A DNA stretch of 33,420 nt from an uncultured Rhodospirillaceae bacterium. Its GTDB lineage: Bacteria > Pseudomonadota > Alphaproteobacteria > Rhodospirillales > Magnetospirillaceae. A program made the position numbers and the translations under genes. Position 1 is the first letter of the stretch, and each line of letters opens with the position of its first letter. The stretch covers positions 1 to 33,420 of the forward strand of contig CAIYCT010000083.1 in the NCBI GenBank assembly GCA_903924765.1, in the 5' to 3' direction. The notes beneath the pieces are model-generated. The model saw nothing but the letters and a program-made list of their open reading frames with translations. It had not been told where the DNA came from and ran no database searches. Shown here one piece after another: positions 17,122-24,780 of this stretch.

Positions 17122-18056
17122 CCCTAAATGTTGCCGTACAGATGGACCCGGTGGACACTATCAATGTGGACCGCGACTCCACTTTTGCCTTGGCGCTGGA
17201 GGCTCAAAGACGAGGCTACAGCCTGTTTCACTACCTTGCTAGCGATCTGGCCCTAGAGGACGGCGTTCTGACCGTCTGGGCGCGTCCCTGGACTGTTCAG
17301 CGGATTCAGGCGGATCACTCCAAGCTGGGCGAGCCAATGCGGCTGGATCTGGCGACCATGGATGTGGTGCTGATGCGCCAGGACCCGCCCTTCGATCTGG
17401 CCTACATCACTGCCACCCATATGCTGGAGCATATTCACCCCAAAACCTTGGTGGTCAACAACCCCGCCGCCGTGCGCAATGCCCCGGAAAAGCTGCTGGT
17501 CACCCACTTCCCTCACTTGGCCCCGCCGACCCTGATCACCCGCGACCGCCGCCAAATCCTGGATTTCCGGGCCCGTCATAGCGACATCATCATCAAACCG
17601 CTGTTCGGCAATGGCGGCGCCGGAGTGTTCCATGTGGGACCCGAGGATGAGAACATCAACTCGCTGATCGAATTGTTCACCGAAATCAGCCGCGACCCGT
17701 TGATTGTGCAGCGTTATTTGCCCGAAGTGCGGCAAGGCGACAAACGCATCGTGCTAATCGACGGCAAGCCCGCGGGCGCGGTCAATCGCGTGCCGCCGCA
17801 GGGCGAGGCCCGCTCGAACCTGCATGTGGGCGGAACCGCCCGGAAAACTACGCTAACCCGCAGGGAACAAGAGATTTGCGAGGCTATTGGCCCGACCTTG
17901 CGCCAACAAGGATTGATCTTTGTCGGCATCGACGTGATTGGCGATTATCTAACCGAGATCAATGTCACCTCGCCCACCGGCATTCAGGAAATCGATCGCT
18001 TCGACGACGTCTGCTTGGAAGCCGATATTTGGAATGCGGTCGAAAAAAGACTGTAA
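17118..18056 (+). CDS. gshB: Glutathione synthetase
   Basis: GshB is an ATP-grasp ligase joining gamma-glutamylcysteine and glycine to make glutathione in the cytoplasm. It has 312 residues, the normal bacterial length. Seen: the N-terminal domain with VAVQMDPVDTINVDRDSTF, RQDPPFDLAYITATHMLE, and NNPAAVRNAPEKLLVTHFP; then the ATP-grasp part IIIKPLFGNGGAGVF, VQRYLPEVRQGDKRIVLIDG, VGGTA and the metal site EINVTSPTGIQEI. The ATG overlaps the upstream stop by 4 bp, and the longer frame is a shadow of the SirB1 gene. Confidence 0.98.
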   Translation: MTLNVAVQMDPVDTINVDRDSTFALALEAQRRGYSLFHYLASDLALEDGVLTVWARPWTVQRIQADHSKLGEPMRLDLATMDVVLMRQDPPFDLAYITATHMLEHIHPKTLVVNNPAAVRNAPEKLLVTHFPHLAPPTLITRDRRQILDFRARHSDIIIKPLFGNGGAGVFHVGPEDENINSLIELFTEISRDPLIVQRYLPEVRQGDKRIVLIDGKPAGAVNRVPPQGEARSNLHVGGTARKTTLTRREQEICEAIGPTLRQQGLIFVGIDVIGDYLTEINVTSPTGIQEIDRFDDVCLEADIWNAVEKRL

Positions 18057-18401
18057 AATCAATATACTGAAGAATTATCTACAATTACAGTTGATCTATT
18101 TTCGCCAAATCTGCAAATGGAGTTGTCGCCCAACGCTTCTGCACCTAGAATTTAAGGTGCAATGACAGTGCCGTTACACTGACGCAACGGCATCTTGAGA
18201 CGTTCCCACCATATCGTTAAAAAGTGTAAGAAATGTTAACGAGGGACAAGCCACACAATCCGGCCTACCTTTGTTGTTCGAGGGCCGCGACTTCATTCAA
18301 ACCGACGTCAAGCTAGCCCTAACGGCAGAAACCCCCTAGCCGTACTGTCGATAACAAGCGTATAGTTGTGCTTGCATACAATTATCGGATTTCACCTCCC
18401 C
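18057..18401. other. Noncoding stretch with hairpins after gshB
   Basis: No gene is supported in these roughly 345 bases, which are more AT-rich than their surroundings. Hairpins seen are GCACCT...AGGTGC at 18141-18160 with an 8-base loop, and TGCCGTT...AACGGCA at 18169-18192 with a 10-base loop. Neither is followed by a T run, so they are not textbook intrinsic terminators, though one could end the gshB operon. The right end adjoins a degenerate copy of the comM start. Confidence 0.5.
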
Positions 18402-18402
18402 C

Positions 18403-18435
18403 ATGACCGTCCATGTTGCCACCGTCGCCTTTTCC
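18403..18435 (+). repeat. Degenerate second copy of the comM 5' end
   Basis: These 33 bases match the first 33 bases of comM (18810-18842) at 27 positions, including 15 identical bases at the right end. Translated, they read MTVHVATVAFS against MTTHAPTVAFS in comM. This copy has no ribosome site, and its frame stops after 26 codons. It looks like a remnant left by an insertion or partial duplication. Confidence 0.7.
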
Positions 18436-18461
18436 CACTGGAGCCGGACCCTATTTTCACT

Positions 18462-18800
18462 TTGGTTTCAACCATATGCCTAATCTCAACAGCAAAGGCG
18501 CAAACAGTTTGCGTTGGAAGTAGCCATCCAATGTCGAAGTGCTATTGGGTGAGCGGTACATTTAACCTTAGTGCCGACAATGGTCTGATGGTCTGGGGCG
18601 ATAATGGCTTGCGCTACCGTGTGAGTGGTGAAATCCCTAAAAACCTTGATGAGATCCTAGACAAAAACCTACACGCGCAAACGCTTGGACGGTATCTAGT
18701 TTGCCCTTTCGAACCCCCTGATCAACGCTTTGACCAAATAGGCATCTGTATAGAAGCCGCAGAAATTATAAAAACTCATTCTTCTCGGAACACCCGATAA
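18462..18800 (+). CDS. Possible small secreted protein, start unresolved
   Basis: An open frame runs from 18366 to the TAA at 18798-18800. From about 18462 it reads like a signal peptide remnant (LVSTICLISTAKAQ) followed by a mature part of about 98 residues with four cysteines (TVCVGSSHPMSKCYW, YLVCPFEPPDQRF, IGICIEAAEII), which resembles small exported proteins of unknown function. The only in-frame starts are TTGs (18366, 18372, 18462), none with a ribosome site, and the expected charged n-region of the signal is missing. The 5' end may have been lost when the region was rearranged. Base composition is lower in GC than the neighbours. It could be a decaying gene rather than a working one. 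Confidence 0.45.
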   Translation: MVSTICLISTAKAQTVCVGSSHPMSKCYWVSGTFNLSADNGLMVWGDNGLRYRVSGEIPKNLDEILDKNLHAQTLGRYLVCPFEPPDQRFDQIGICIEAAEIIKTHSSRNTR

Positions 18801-18809
18801 GGGGAGCCC

Positions 18810-20320
18810 ATGACCACCCACGCCCCCACCGTCGCCTTTTCCGGCATCGAGTGCATCAATATCGACGTACAGGTGCAGATTTCCAGCGGCTTGGTCGCCT
18901 TCACGCTGGTCGGCCTCCCCGACAAGGCGGTCGCTGAATCCCGTGAACGGGTGCGGGCTGCATTCAATGCGCTGGGATTGGCGCTGCCCCCGAAACGAAT
19001 TACAGTCAATCTGGCCCCTGCCGATATGCTGAAAGAAGGCAGCCACTTCGATTTACCCATCGCTTTGGGAGTATTAGCCGCTATGGGTGTGGTGCCTCCT
19101 GATGAAGTGGTGGGTTATGTGGCCTTGGGTGAATTGGGGTTGGATGGTTCCATTGCGCCAGTCTCGGGCGTCCTGCCTGCCGCCATCGCCGCCAATGCGG
19201 TTGGTAAGGGATTGATTTGTCCGGCGTCGCAAGGCTCGGAAGCGGCATGGGCGGGCGACATCGATATTCTGGCCGCGCCGTCCTTGCTGGCCTTGATCAA
19301 TCATTTCAAAGGAACACAGGTTCTATCCCGTCCCGAGCCCAAGATTCATGAAGACGAAGGGCCGATGCTGGACTTGGCCGACATCAAGGGCCAGGAGACC
19401 GGCAAGCGGGCTTTGGAAATCGCTGCTGCCGGGGGTCATAATCTGCTGATGATCGGCCCACCCGGTTCGGGCAAATCCATGCTGGCCCAACGGCTGGGTG
19501 GGATTTTGCCGCCGCTGGACCCGACCGAAGCCCTGGAAGTCAGCATGATTCATTCAGTCGCTGGTCGCCTGGACCAAGGCAAGCTGTTGCGCCGCCGCCC
19601 TTTTCGCGACCCCCATCACACCGCGTCGGTGGCGGCGTTGGCCGGAGGAGGCCAGCGGGCCAAGCCAGGGGAGATTTCGCTGGCCCATAACGGCGTACTG
19701 TTTTTGGACGAGTTGCCCGAATTTCAGCGCGCCGCCCTGGAATCTTTACGTCAGCCATTGGAGACCGGGCGGATCAGCGTCGCTCGCGCTAATTCCCACG
19801 TCACCTATCCGGCGCGGGTTCAGTTGGTGGCCGCCATGAATCCCTGCCGCTGCGGCTATCTGTCCGATCCCGGGCTAGCCTGTTCCAAGGCTCCCAAATG
19901 CGCCGAAGACTATCAAAGCCGCTTGTCGGGTCCGTTGCTGGACCGCATTGATCTGCATGTGGAGGTCCCGGCGGTCAATCTCGCTGACATGGCGCTTCCC
20001 GCCGCCAAGGAAAATTCGGCCCAGGTGGCCGTCCGGGTGGCAGCCGCCCGAAGCCTTCAGGTCCAGCGCTATGCCGATAGCCAGATCCGCAGCAACGCCC
20101 ACAAGCCGAGGGCGAGGTGTTGGCTCGCTTCGCCACTCCCGACGCCAAGGGCCAGGCCTTGCTGACCGACGCCGCCGAACGCTTGCGCCTGTCAGCCCGC
20201 GCCTATACCCGAATGTTGCGGGTGGCTCGCACCTTGGCCGATCTGGATCATGCCGACACCGTCAGCCGCATCCATGTGGCCGAGGCGCTGTCCTATCGGC
20301 GCATCGCCAAAAGAGCCTAA
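18810..20320 (+). pseudogene. comM: comM (YifB) Mg-chelatase-like AAA+ helicase, frameshifted
   Basis: ComM is a hexameric helicase promoting branch migration during natural transformation. The first frame (18810-20165) has the N-terminal Lon-like domain (ALGELGLDGSIAPVSGVLPA), Walker A GPPGSGKS at residues 216-223, Walker B GVLFLDELPEF, and the Cys-rich NPCRCGYLSDPGLACSK. At about 20103-20104 the frame shifts: after RSNAH it degenerates to KPRARCWLASPL and stops at 20165. The correct C-terminal domain continues one frame over from 20105, with GQALLTDAAERL, ARAYTRMLRVARTLADL and VAEALSYRRIAKRA, to a stop at 20318-20320. Restoring one base joins a full-length protein of about 503 residues. GGGGAG precedes the ATG. 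It is either a true inactivating deletion or a sequencing error. Confidence 0.9.
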
Positions 20321-20997
20321 ACTTCCAGCACTGCGACGAAATTGGCGGTCCAGATGGGGGGCGGGGTCAACAGCGCCCAAGACAAAAAGCCATGCGCCAA
20401 TCGGTCGGTGATCATCCGCCGTCGCGACCCTTCGCGTACCGGCAACACCGCCACCACCTTGAAACCGCACGATTGCGCCAACTGATCCATGGAAGACGGG
20501 GTAAAGGCGGTGCGATGGGTCAAATCTCCGTTTTGATATTGCAACCCCCAGGGGCTGGAGGCGTTGGGGACCTTGACGATCACTCGACCGCCCAAAGTCA
20601 TGTGCGGTTTTAAGTCCAAGAGCAAGCCGCGCGCCTCGTCGGCGGTAAAATGCTCCAGCACGTCCAAGGCGACAATGCGGTCAAAGGGTCCCAAAGTTCG
20701 TTGAGCCAACTCCGCGCGGATGTCGCCGCATATGAAATGATCGCGCGTCTGAACCGGCAAAACGTCGGCCAAGGCGGGATCAAGGTCGATGCCGTGAAAG
20801 TTTAGGCAGCCTTTTTCAGACAGATACAGCAAGAAAGCGCCAGTGCCACAGCCGATCTCTAGAAAGGAGTGATCGGCTTGGCACGCCCCCGGTTGCCATA
20901 TGAGGCGGTCAAACCGCGCCGCTTGCTTGCGCCCGGATTGCGGCGTCGTATAGCGCTTGAAGGACGCGTAGCTATCGTAAAATGGCGAGTGCGGCAT
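20317..20997 (-). CDS. Class I SAM-dependent methyltransferase
   Basis: The Rossmann-fold methyltransferase motifs are clear: motif I FLEIGCGTGAFLLYL, motif II FHGIDLDPALADV, motif III CGDIRAELA, and VALDVLEHF, with PFYDSYASFKRYT at the N-terminus. This composition is typical of small-molecule, lipid or glycan methyltransferases rather than RNA enzymes; the substrate is unknown. The frame is open to an ATG at 21066 (249 residues); the ATG at 20997 (226 residues, MPHSPFYDSY) is preferred because homologous similarity seems to begin there, but neither has a clear ribosome site. The gene is divergent from a glycosyltransferase-like gene, and its stop overlaps the true end of comM by 4 bp. Confidence 0.87.
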   Translation of the reverse strand: MPHSPFYDSYASFKRYTTPQSGRKQAARFDRLIWQPGACQADHSFLEIGCGTGAFLLYLSEKGCLNFHGIDLDPALADVLPVQTRDHFICGDIRAELAQRTLGPFDRIVALDVLEHFTADEARGLLLDLKPHMTLGGRVIVKVPNASSPWGLQYQNGDLTHRTAFTPSSMDQLAQSCGFKVVAVLPVREGSRRRMITDRLAHGFLSWALLTPPPIWTANFVAVLEV

Positions 20998-21075
20998 GGT
21001 TTCAGATAGCATTAATTTGATAAGCCGCCAACGAGTTCCGTTGAAGCGCCTAGGGTTCGGTGGCATTAAGGGCGG

Positions 21076-22014
21076 ATGATGAACGATGGCGCGATAACTT
21101 TCGTGGTGATGGGGACGCTAAAATATTATCCCTTACTGACCATGAATCTGGAGTTGATCCGGGCTCAGTACCCCGATGCGGCCATCCTGGTCTATGATTG
21201 GGGCGGACCCGATTTCAAACCGCATTTCATCTATCCAGGTTCTCTTGTGTCCGATCCCAAAGGACAGATCACAGTCATCGATTGGGGATATCGGATCCAA
21301 GACACCAGCGCCTTGGAAGCCGACCTCACGCCCGCCCAGCGGGTGGATGTCGCCATAAAATTCAACGCCCGTTTTCAGCGCACCTTGGGCCAACGCATTC
21401 GTAAGAAGATCCTGAAGCTGGCCCCCAACTCGCTTTTGGCCAAACCCATGATCACGGCCGGCTTGAGATTCGAAAACATGCTGATGCAGAAAATCCCCTG
21501 CATGCAAGACGCTTCGTCCCGCGTGGGTGCCGGTCGCATGGTATTTTTGGACGCCGACGCCTTTCTGCTTCAGCGGTTTGACGAGCTGCTGATCCGTGCC
21601 GATTACGATGTGGCGGTGACGCTGATCGAAAAACCCTGCTTCGATTTGGACAAATGCGCCATCGTCAACAGCGGCGTGATTTTTTTCGGCCCTAAACAAA
21701 CCAAGCGCGACCTCTTTCTGGCCGCCTGGCATCAGGCCAGCCTAACGTGTCGGGAATGGCTGAAGGAACAAACCGCGCTGGCCCGCATGCTGGAATCCGC
21801 CGGGCCGGGCTTCTTGGTCGAAAACACCGTCAATATCTTGAATGGAATCGCCATTTTGTCGTTGCCGCAACGAATCTACAACAATACCGACCATGCCTGC
21901 CTGAACCAAAGTCCGTTGCCCAAGATCGCTCATCTGGCCAACACCGCTCACAATGACAAATATTTCAAGCTCTTGCAGGCCAAGGTGCGGCAAGCGTCAA
22001 AGAGTGGCGAGTAG
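21076..22014 (+). CDS. Glycosyltransferase-like protein (GT-A fold, DxD motif)
   Basis: This is a 312-residue protein resembling nucleotide-diphospho-sugar transferases. The N-terminus FVVMGTLKYYPLLTMNLELI is a GT-A-like first strand, MVFLDADAFLLQRFDELL holds a DAD metal-binding motif, and CAIVNSGVIFFGPK and NNTDHACL are later family-like elements. There is no signal peptide or membrane segment. Two adjacent ATGs (21076, 21079) are possible; AAGGG fits the second slightly better. It is divergent from the methyltransferase with 9-78 bp between starts, so the pair may act on the same glycan. Substrates are not inferable. Confidence 0.72.
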   Translation: MMNDGAITFVVMGTLKYYPLLTMNLELIRAQYPDAAILVYDWGGPDFKPHFIYPGSLVSDPKGQITVIDWGYRIQDTSALEADLTPAQRVDVAIKFNARFQRTLGQRIRKKILKLAPNSLLAKPMITAGLRFENMLMQKIPCMQDASSRVGAGRMVFLDADAFLLQRFDELLIRADYDVAVTLIEKPCFDLDKCAIVNSGVIFFGPKQTKRDLFLAAWHQASLTCREWLKEQTALARMLESAGPGFLVENTVNILNGIAILSLPQRIYNNTDHACLNQSPLPKIAHLANTAHNDKYFKLLQAKVRQASKSGE

Positions 22015-22020
22015 CTTAGA

Positions 22021-22093
22021 GCAAAGTGTATTCATGTTGAATCACTTTGCGATTGCCGCCATTGAGGCGGCGGCCAAGCGGGCGAAAGCCCGC
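22021..22093. repeat. Cluster of three hairpins (palindromic intergenic element)
   Basis: Three palindromes stand side by side just after the glycosyltransferase stop. The first, 22021-22050, pairs GCAAAGTG with CACTTTGC and an inner ATTCA with TGAAT around a TGT loop. The second, 22055-22071, is GCCGCC-ATTGA-GGCGGC. The third, 22078-22093, is GCGGGC-GAAA-GCCCGC with a GNRA-type tetraloop. There is no T run, so it is not a standard terminator. It has the look of a mobile palindromic repeat unit of the kind scattered through alphaproteobacterial genomes. No second copy was noticed in this window. Confidence 0.6.
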
Positions 22094-22151
22094 GCCCGGC
22101 GAGGGCACGTAAAGAATCAAAGAGCGTGATGCAACCTAATTGCAGAGCGTT

Positions 22152-22499
22152 CTAGTATTCAGGCCAAGCATTGATCACATGACGGGGCCAAGATCGAGGG
22201 GCAACCAAGACGGCATCGAAACGAACGATGTGGCTGTTATAGGCGGGATTGGCGGAAATAAAGGCTTTTGCTGCCCGCACGATGCGCTGGCGTTGGTTCA
22301 CAGTGACAGCCTGGGCGGCTTGGGCCTGGGTTGGGCGGTATTTGATTTCCACGAAAGCCAAAACAGCTCCGCGCTTGGCGATCAAATCCACCTCGCCGAC
22401 GCCGCTGCCGCGCTTTCCCGCCAGCCGCCGGGCGACGATCCGCCAGCCTTTCAGTTGCAGCCATAACGCGGCGATGCGTTCGGCACCCGCGCCGGTCAT
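22152..22499 (-). CDS. yraN: YraN/UPF0102 family endonuclease-like protein
   Basis: This is a 115-residue cytoplasmic protein of the UPF0102 family. The restriction-endonuclease-like core is visible: GEVDLIAKRGAVLAFVEIKYR, with the acidic and ExK-type residues. The N-terminal AERIAALWLQLKGWRIVARR and the C-terminal VRFDAVLV segments are also typical. The cellular role is not settled. Its start overlaps the rsmI stop by 4 bp, a conserved gene pair. Confidence 0.93.
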   Translation of the reverse strand: MTGAGAERIAALWLQLKGWRIVARRLAGKRGSGVGEVDLIAKRGAVLAFVEIKYRPTQAQAAQAVTVNQRQRIVRAAKAFISANPAYNSHIVRFDAVLVAPRSWPRHVINAWPEY

Positions 22500-23413
22500 G
22501 ATTTGGCTAACACCAAGGCGCGGGCATAGACTTGGCGGCGGGGATGGCCGGTTTCCGCCGCCACCAAGGCGGCAGCGTCGCGCACGCCCAACCCCTGCGC
22601 CAGAGCGGCGCTGATGCGCTCGTCCAGGCTGTCGCCAGAGGGTGGAGCTTGCTCTTGAGGCGGTCCGATCACGACAACGATCTCGCCTTTGACTGTTTGG
22701 CTGTCATAACGGCGGACAAGGTCCGATAGCGAGGCACGTACGGATTCTTCGTAGATTTTGGTCAGCTCCCGCACCACCGCCGCGTTGCGGTTGCCCAGAA
22801 CCGCTTCCATATCGGCAAGGGACGCGGCCAGTCGATTGGGCGATTCAAAGAAAATCAAGGTGGCGGGCACGGCGGACAGTTCGCGCAAAGTCTGCTTGCG
22901 GGCGGTGGTCTTGGCAGGCAGGAATCCGGCGAACAGGAAGCGGTCGGACGGCAGCCCCGACAATTGCAGGGCGGCGATCACCGCCGAGGGACCGGGAAGG
23001 GTGGTGACCCGAACGTCATGGGCGCGAGCCAGATCCACCAAACCGTAGCCGGGATCGGAAATCAGCGGCGCGCCCGCGTCGGACACCAGTGCGACGCTGT
23101 GGCCTTGCTTGATCCGCTCGATCAGTCCCAAGGCGGCGTGGGCCTCGTTGTGGTCATGGCAGGCGATCAGCGTCTTGGACGGCAATCCCAGCAAGGTCAA
23201 TAATTTAGCGGTGGAGCGGGTGTCCTCGCAGGCGATGACGTCGGCGTCGGTCAGGATTTGTCGGGCGCGGTCGGTGATGTCGCCTAGATTGCCGATGGGG
23301 GTTGCGACCAGATACAAACCTGGGACTAGTTTACTTAATGACGGGGCGGGACTACCTTGCCCCCGACGATCAACGGGTTTGGAGCCTTCCGGTGGGTTTT
23401 TTGCGCGTGCCAT
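22496..23413 (-). CDS. rsmI: 16S rRNA (cytidine-1402-2'-O)-methyltransferase
   Basis: RsmI methylates the ribose of C1402 in the 16S rRNA decoding centre using SAM. It has 305 residues. The signature LYLVATPIGNLGDITDRA starts the tetrapyrrole-methylase-like fold, followed by CEDTRSTAKLL, VSDAGAPLISDPGYGLV, LPGPSAVIAALQLSG and FLFAGFLPAK. The ATG at 23413 has AGGAG about 12 bases upstream; the roughly 30 residues before LYLVATP are charged and not conserved. The start overlaps, head to head, the start of the LpoA-like gene by 22 bp. It is the first gene of rsmI-yraN. Confidence 0.96.
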   Translation of the reverse strand: MARAKNPPEGSKPVDRRGQGSPAPSLSKLVPGLYLVATPIGNLGDITDRARQILTDADVIACEDTRSTAKLLTLLGLPSKTLIACHDHNEAHAALGLIERIKQGHSVALVSDAGAPLISDPGYGLVDLARAHDVRVTTLPGPSAVIAALQLSGLPSDRFLFAGFLPAKTTARKQTLRELSAVPATLIFFESPNRLAASLADMEAVLGNRNAAVVRELTKIYEESVRASLSDLVRRYDSQTVKGEIVVVIGPPQEQAPPSGDSLDERISAALAQGLGVRDAAALVAAETGHPRRQVYARALVLAKS

Positions 23414-24780
23414 TGAAAATTTCGCTCCTGGCGGTTTTGATCATTCTCAACGGGTGCCAAACGTTGCAGGCGGTGACCGGGCGGGCCCTACCGCCCGTGG
23501 GCTACAGTATCAAGGCGGACGAGTCCTCACAACCGCCCAAAATCGAGGCCCAGCCCGCGCTTCCGGCACCAGTCGCTCCCAGCCAAGAAGCCCCCCCACA
23601 AGTCGCAGCAGTTGAAGCGGCGCCTGAGATCGCGAAATCACCTTTGCCCCATGAGGGCGTGCGGGCCGCCTTATTGGCGCCGTTGTCCGGACCCAACGCC
23701 GCCTTGGGCGCGGCTTTATCCAACGCGGCGCAGTTGGCGGTGTTCGACACCGCCGACGAGCAGCTGGAATTGTTGCCGTTCGACACCAAGGGCACACCGC
23801 AAGGGGCCATTGACGCGCTGGCGCAGGCACTGGATCAGGGTGTCGATCTGATTTTGGGTCCGGTCTTCTCGGCGGAAGTGAAGGCTATCGCGCCTTTAGC
23901 GCGGGAACGAGGCGTTCCAGTTATCGCCTTCACCACCGATATAAGCGCCTTGGGATCTGGGGTTTTCAGTTTGGGGTTCCTGCCCGATGTCCAGGTTAAG
24001 ACTGTAATCGATCAAGCCCAGGCGGATGGGCGCGTCCGCATCGGCGTGCTGGCACCCGATACCGAACTGGGCCACGCCATGGCCGAGGCGGCCAAGGCGG
24101 AAGTGGCCAAGACCGGCGGACAATTGATCAAGCTGCAATATTATGAACCGGGCAGTACGGATTTGCGTCCTGTCGCCCAATCCTTCGCCGATTACGCCCA
24201 CCGCAAGGTTGCTCTGGCCCACGACAAGGATTTGTTGTCGGGTCGCAAGGGTCCGGCGGCGCCTGCCGAGATGGCCGCCATGCCTTACGACGCGGTGCTG
24301 TTGCCCGACGAAGGGACCCGACTGAAGAATCTGGCGTCGCTATTGACCTTTTATGGTTTGGATCTCGGCCCGGTGAAATTTTTGGGCACCATGCGTTGGG
24401 ACGATCCGGCCTTGGCCCAGGAACCTACCTTGGAAGGGTCATGGTTCGCTGCCCCCCCGGAAGCCCCCCTTGCCGCTTTTGTCGCTCATTACGTCAAATC
24501 GTTCGGTCCCTTGCCCAAGACGATGACTCCTTTCGCGGGTGGGGCATATGATGCGGTGGCGTTGGCGGCGTTGCTGGCGAAAAAGGGTGCGGGCGGGGTC
24601 AGTTTGGCCAATTTGACCGATGCCCAAGGCTTTGCCGGCGTGGATGGCTTGTTCCGCTTGCTGCCCGACGGCGCGGCGGATCGCGGATTGGCGGTGCGGG
24701 AATTGATCAAGGGCGGCTCGCGCGAGGCCTATCCCGCCCCGGAAAAATTCACGCCAGCAGTTTCGCCGTTACCGCATTGA
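23392..24780 (+). CDS. LpoA-like lipoprotein, penicillin-binding protein activator
   Basis: This is a 462-residue periplasm-facing lipoprotein with a periplasmic-binding-protein fold, related to the C-terminal domain of LpoA, an activator of peptidoglycan synthases at the outer membrane. GTG at 23392 is chosen because GGAG lies 7 bases upstream and it begins a complete lipoprotein signal (KISLLAVLIILNGC, Cys near residue 22). A Pro/Ala-rich linker of about 80 residues follows, then the binding domain from about residue 85 (RAALLAPLSGPNAALGAAL, DLILGPVFSAEVKAIAPLA, FAGGAYDAVALAALL). The frame is open further 5', inside rsmI. The 3' end overlaps hemW by 32 bp. Amino-acid binding is not implied by the fold alone. 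Confidence 0.9.
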   Translation: MGFLRVPLKISLLAVLIILNGCQTLQAVTGRALPPVGYSIKADESSQPPKIEAQPALPAPVAPSQEAPPQVAAVEAAPEIAKSPLPHEGVRAALLAPLSGPNAALGAALSNAAQLAVFDTADEQLELLPFDTKGTPQGAIDALAQALDQGVDLILGPVFSAEVKAIAPLARERGVPVIAFTTDISALGSGVFSLGFLPDVQVKTVIDQAQADGRVRIGVLAPDTELGHAMAEAAKAEVAKTGGQLIKLQYYEPGSTDLRPVAQSFADYAHRKVALAHDKDLLSGRKGPAAPAEMAAMPYDAVLLPDEGTRLKNLASLLTFYGLDLGPVKFLGTMRWDDPALAQEPTLEGSWFAAPPEAPLAAFVAHYVKSFGPLPKTMTPFAGGAYDAVALAALLAKKGAGGVSLANLTDAQGFAGVDGLFRLLPDGAADRGLAVRELIKGGSREAYPAPEKFTPAVSPLPH

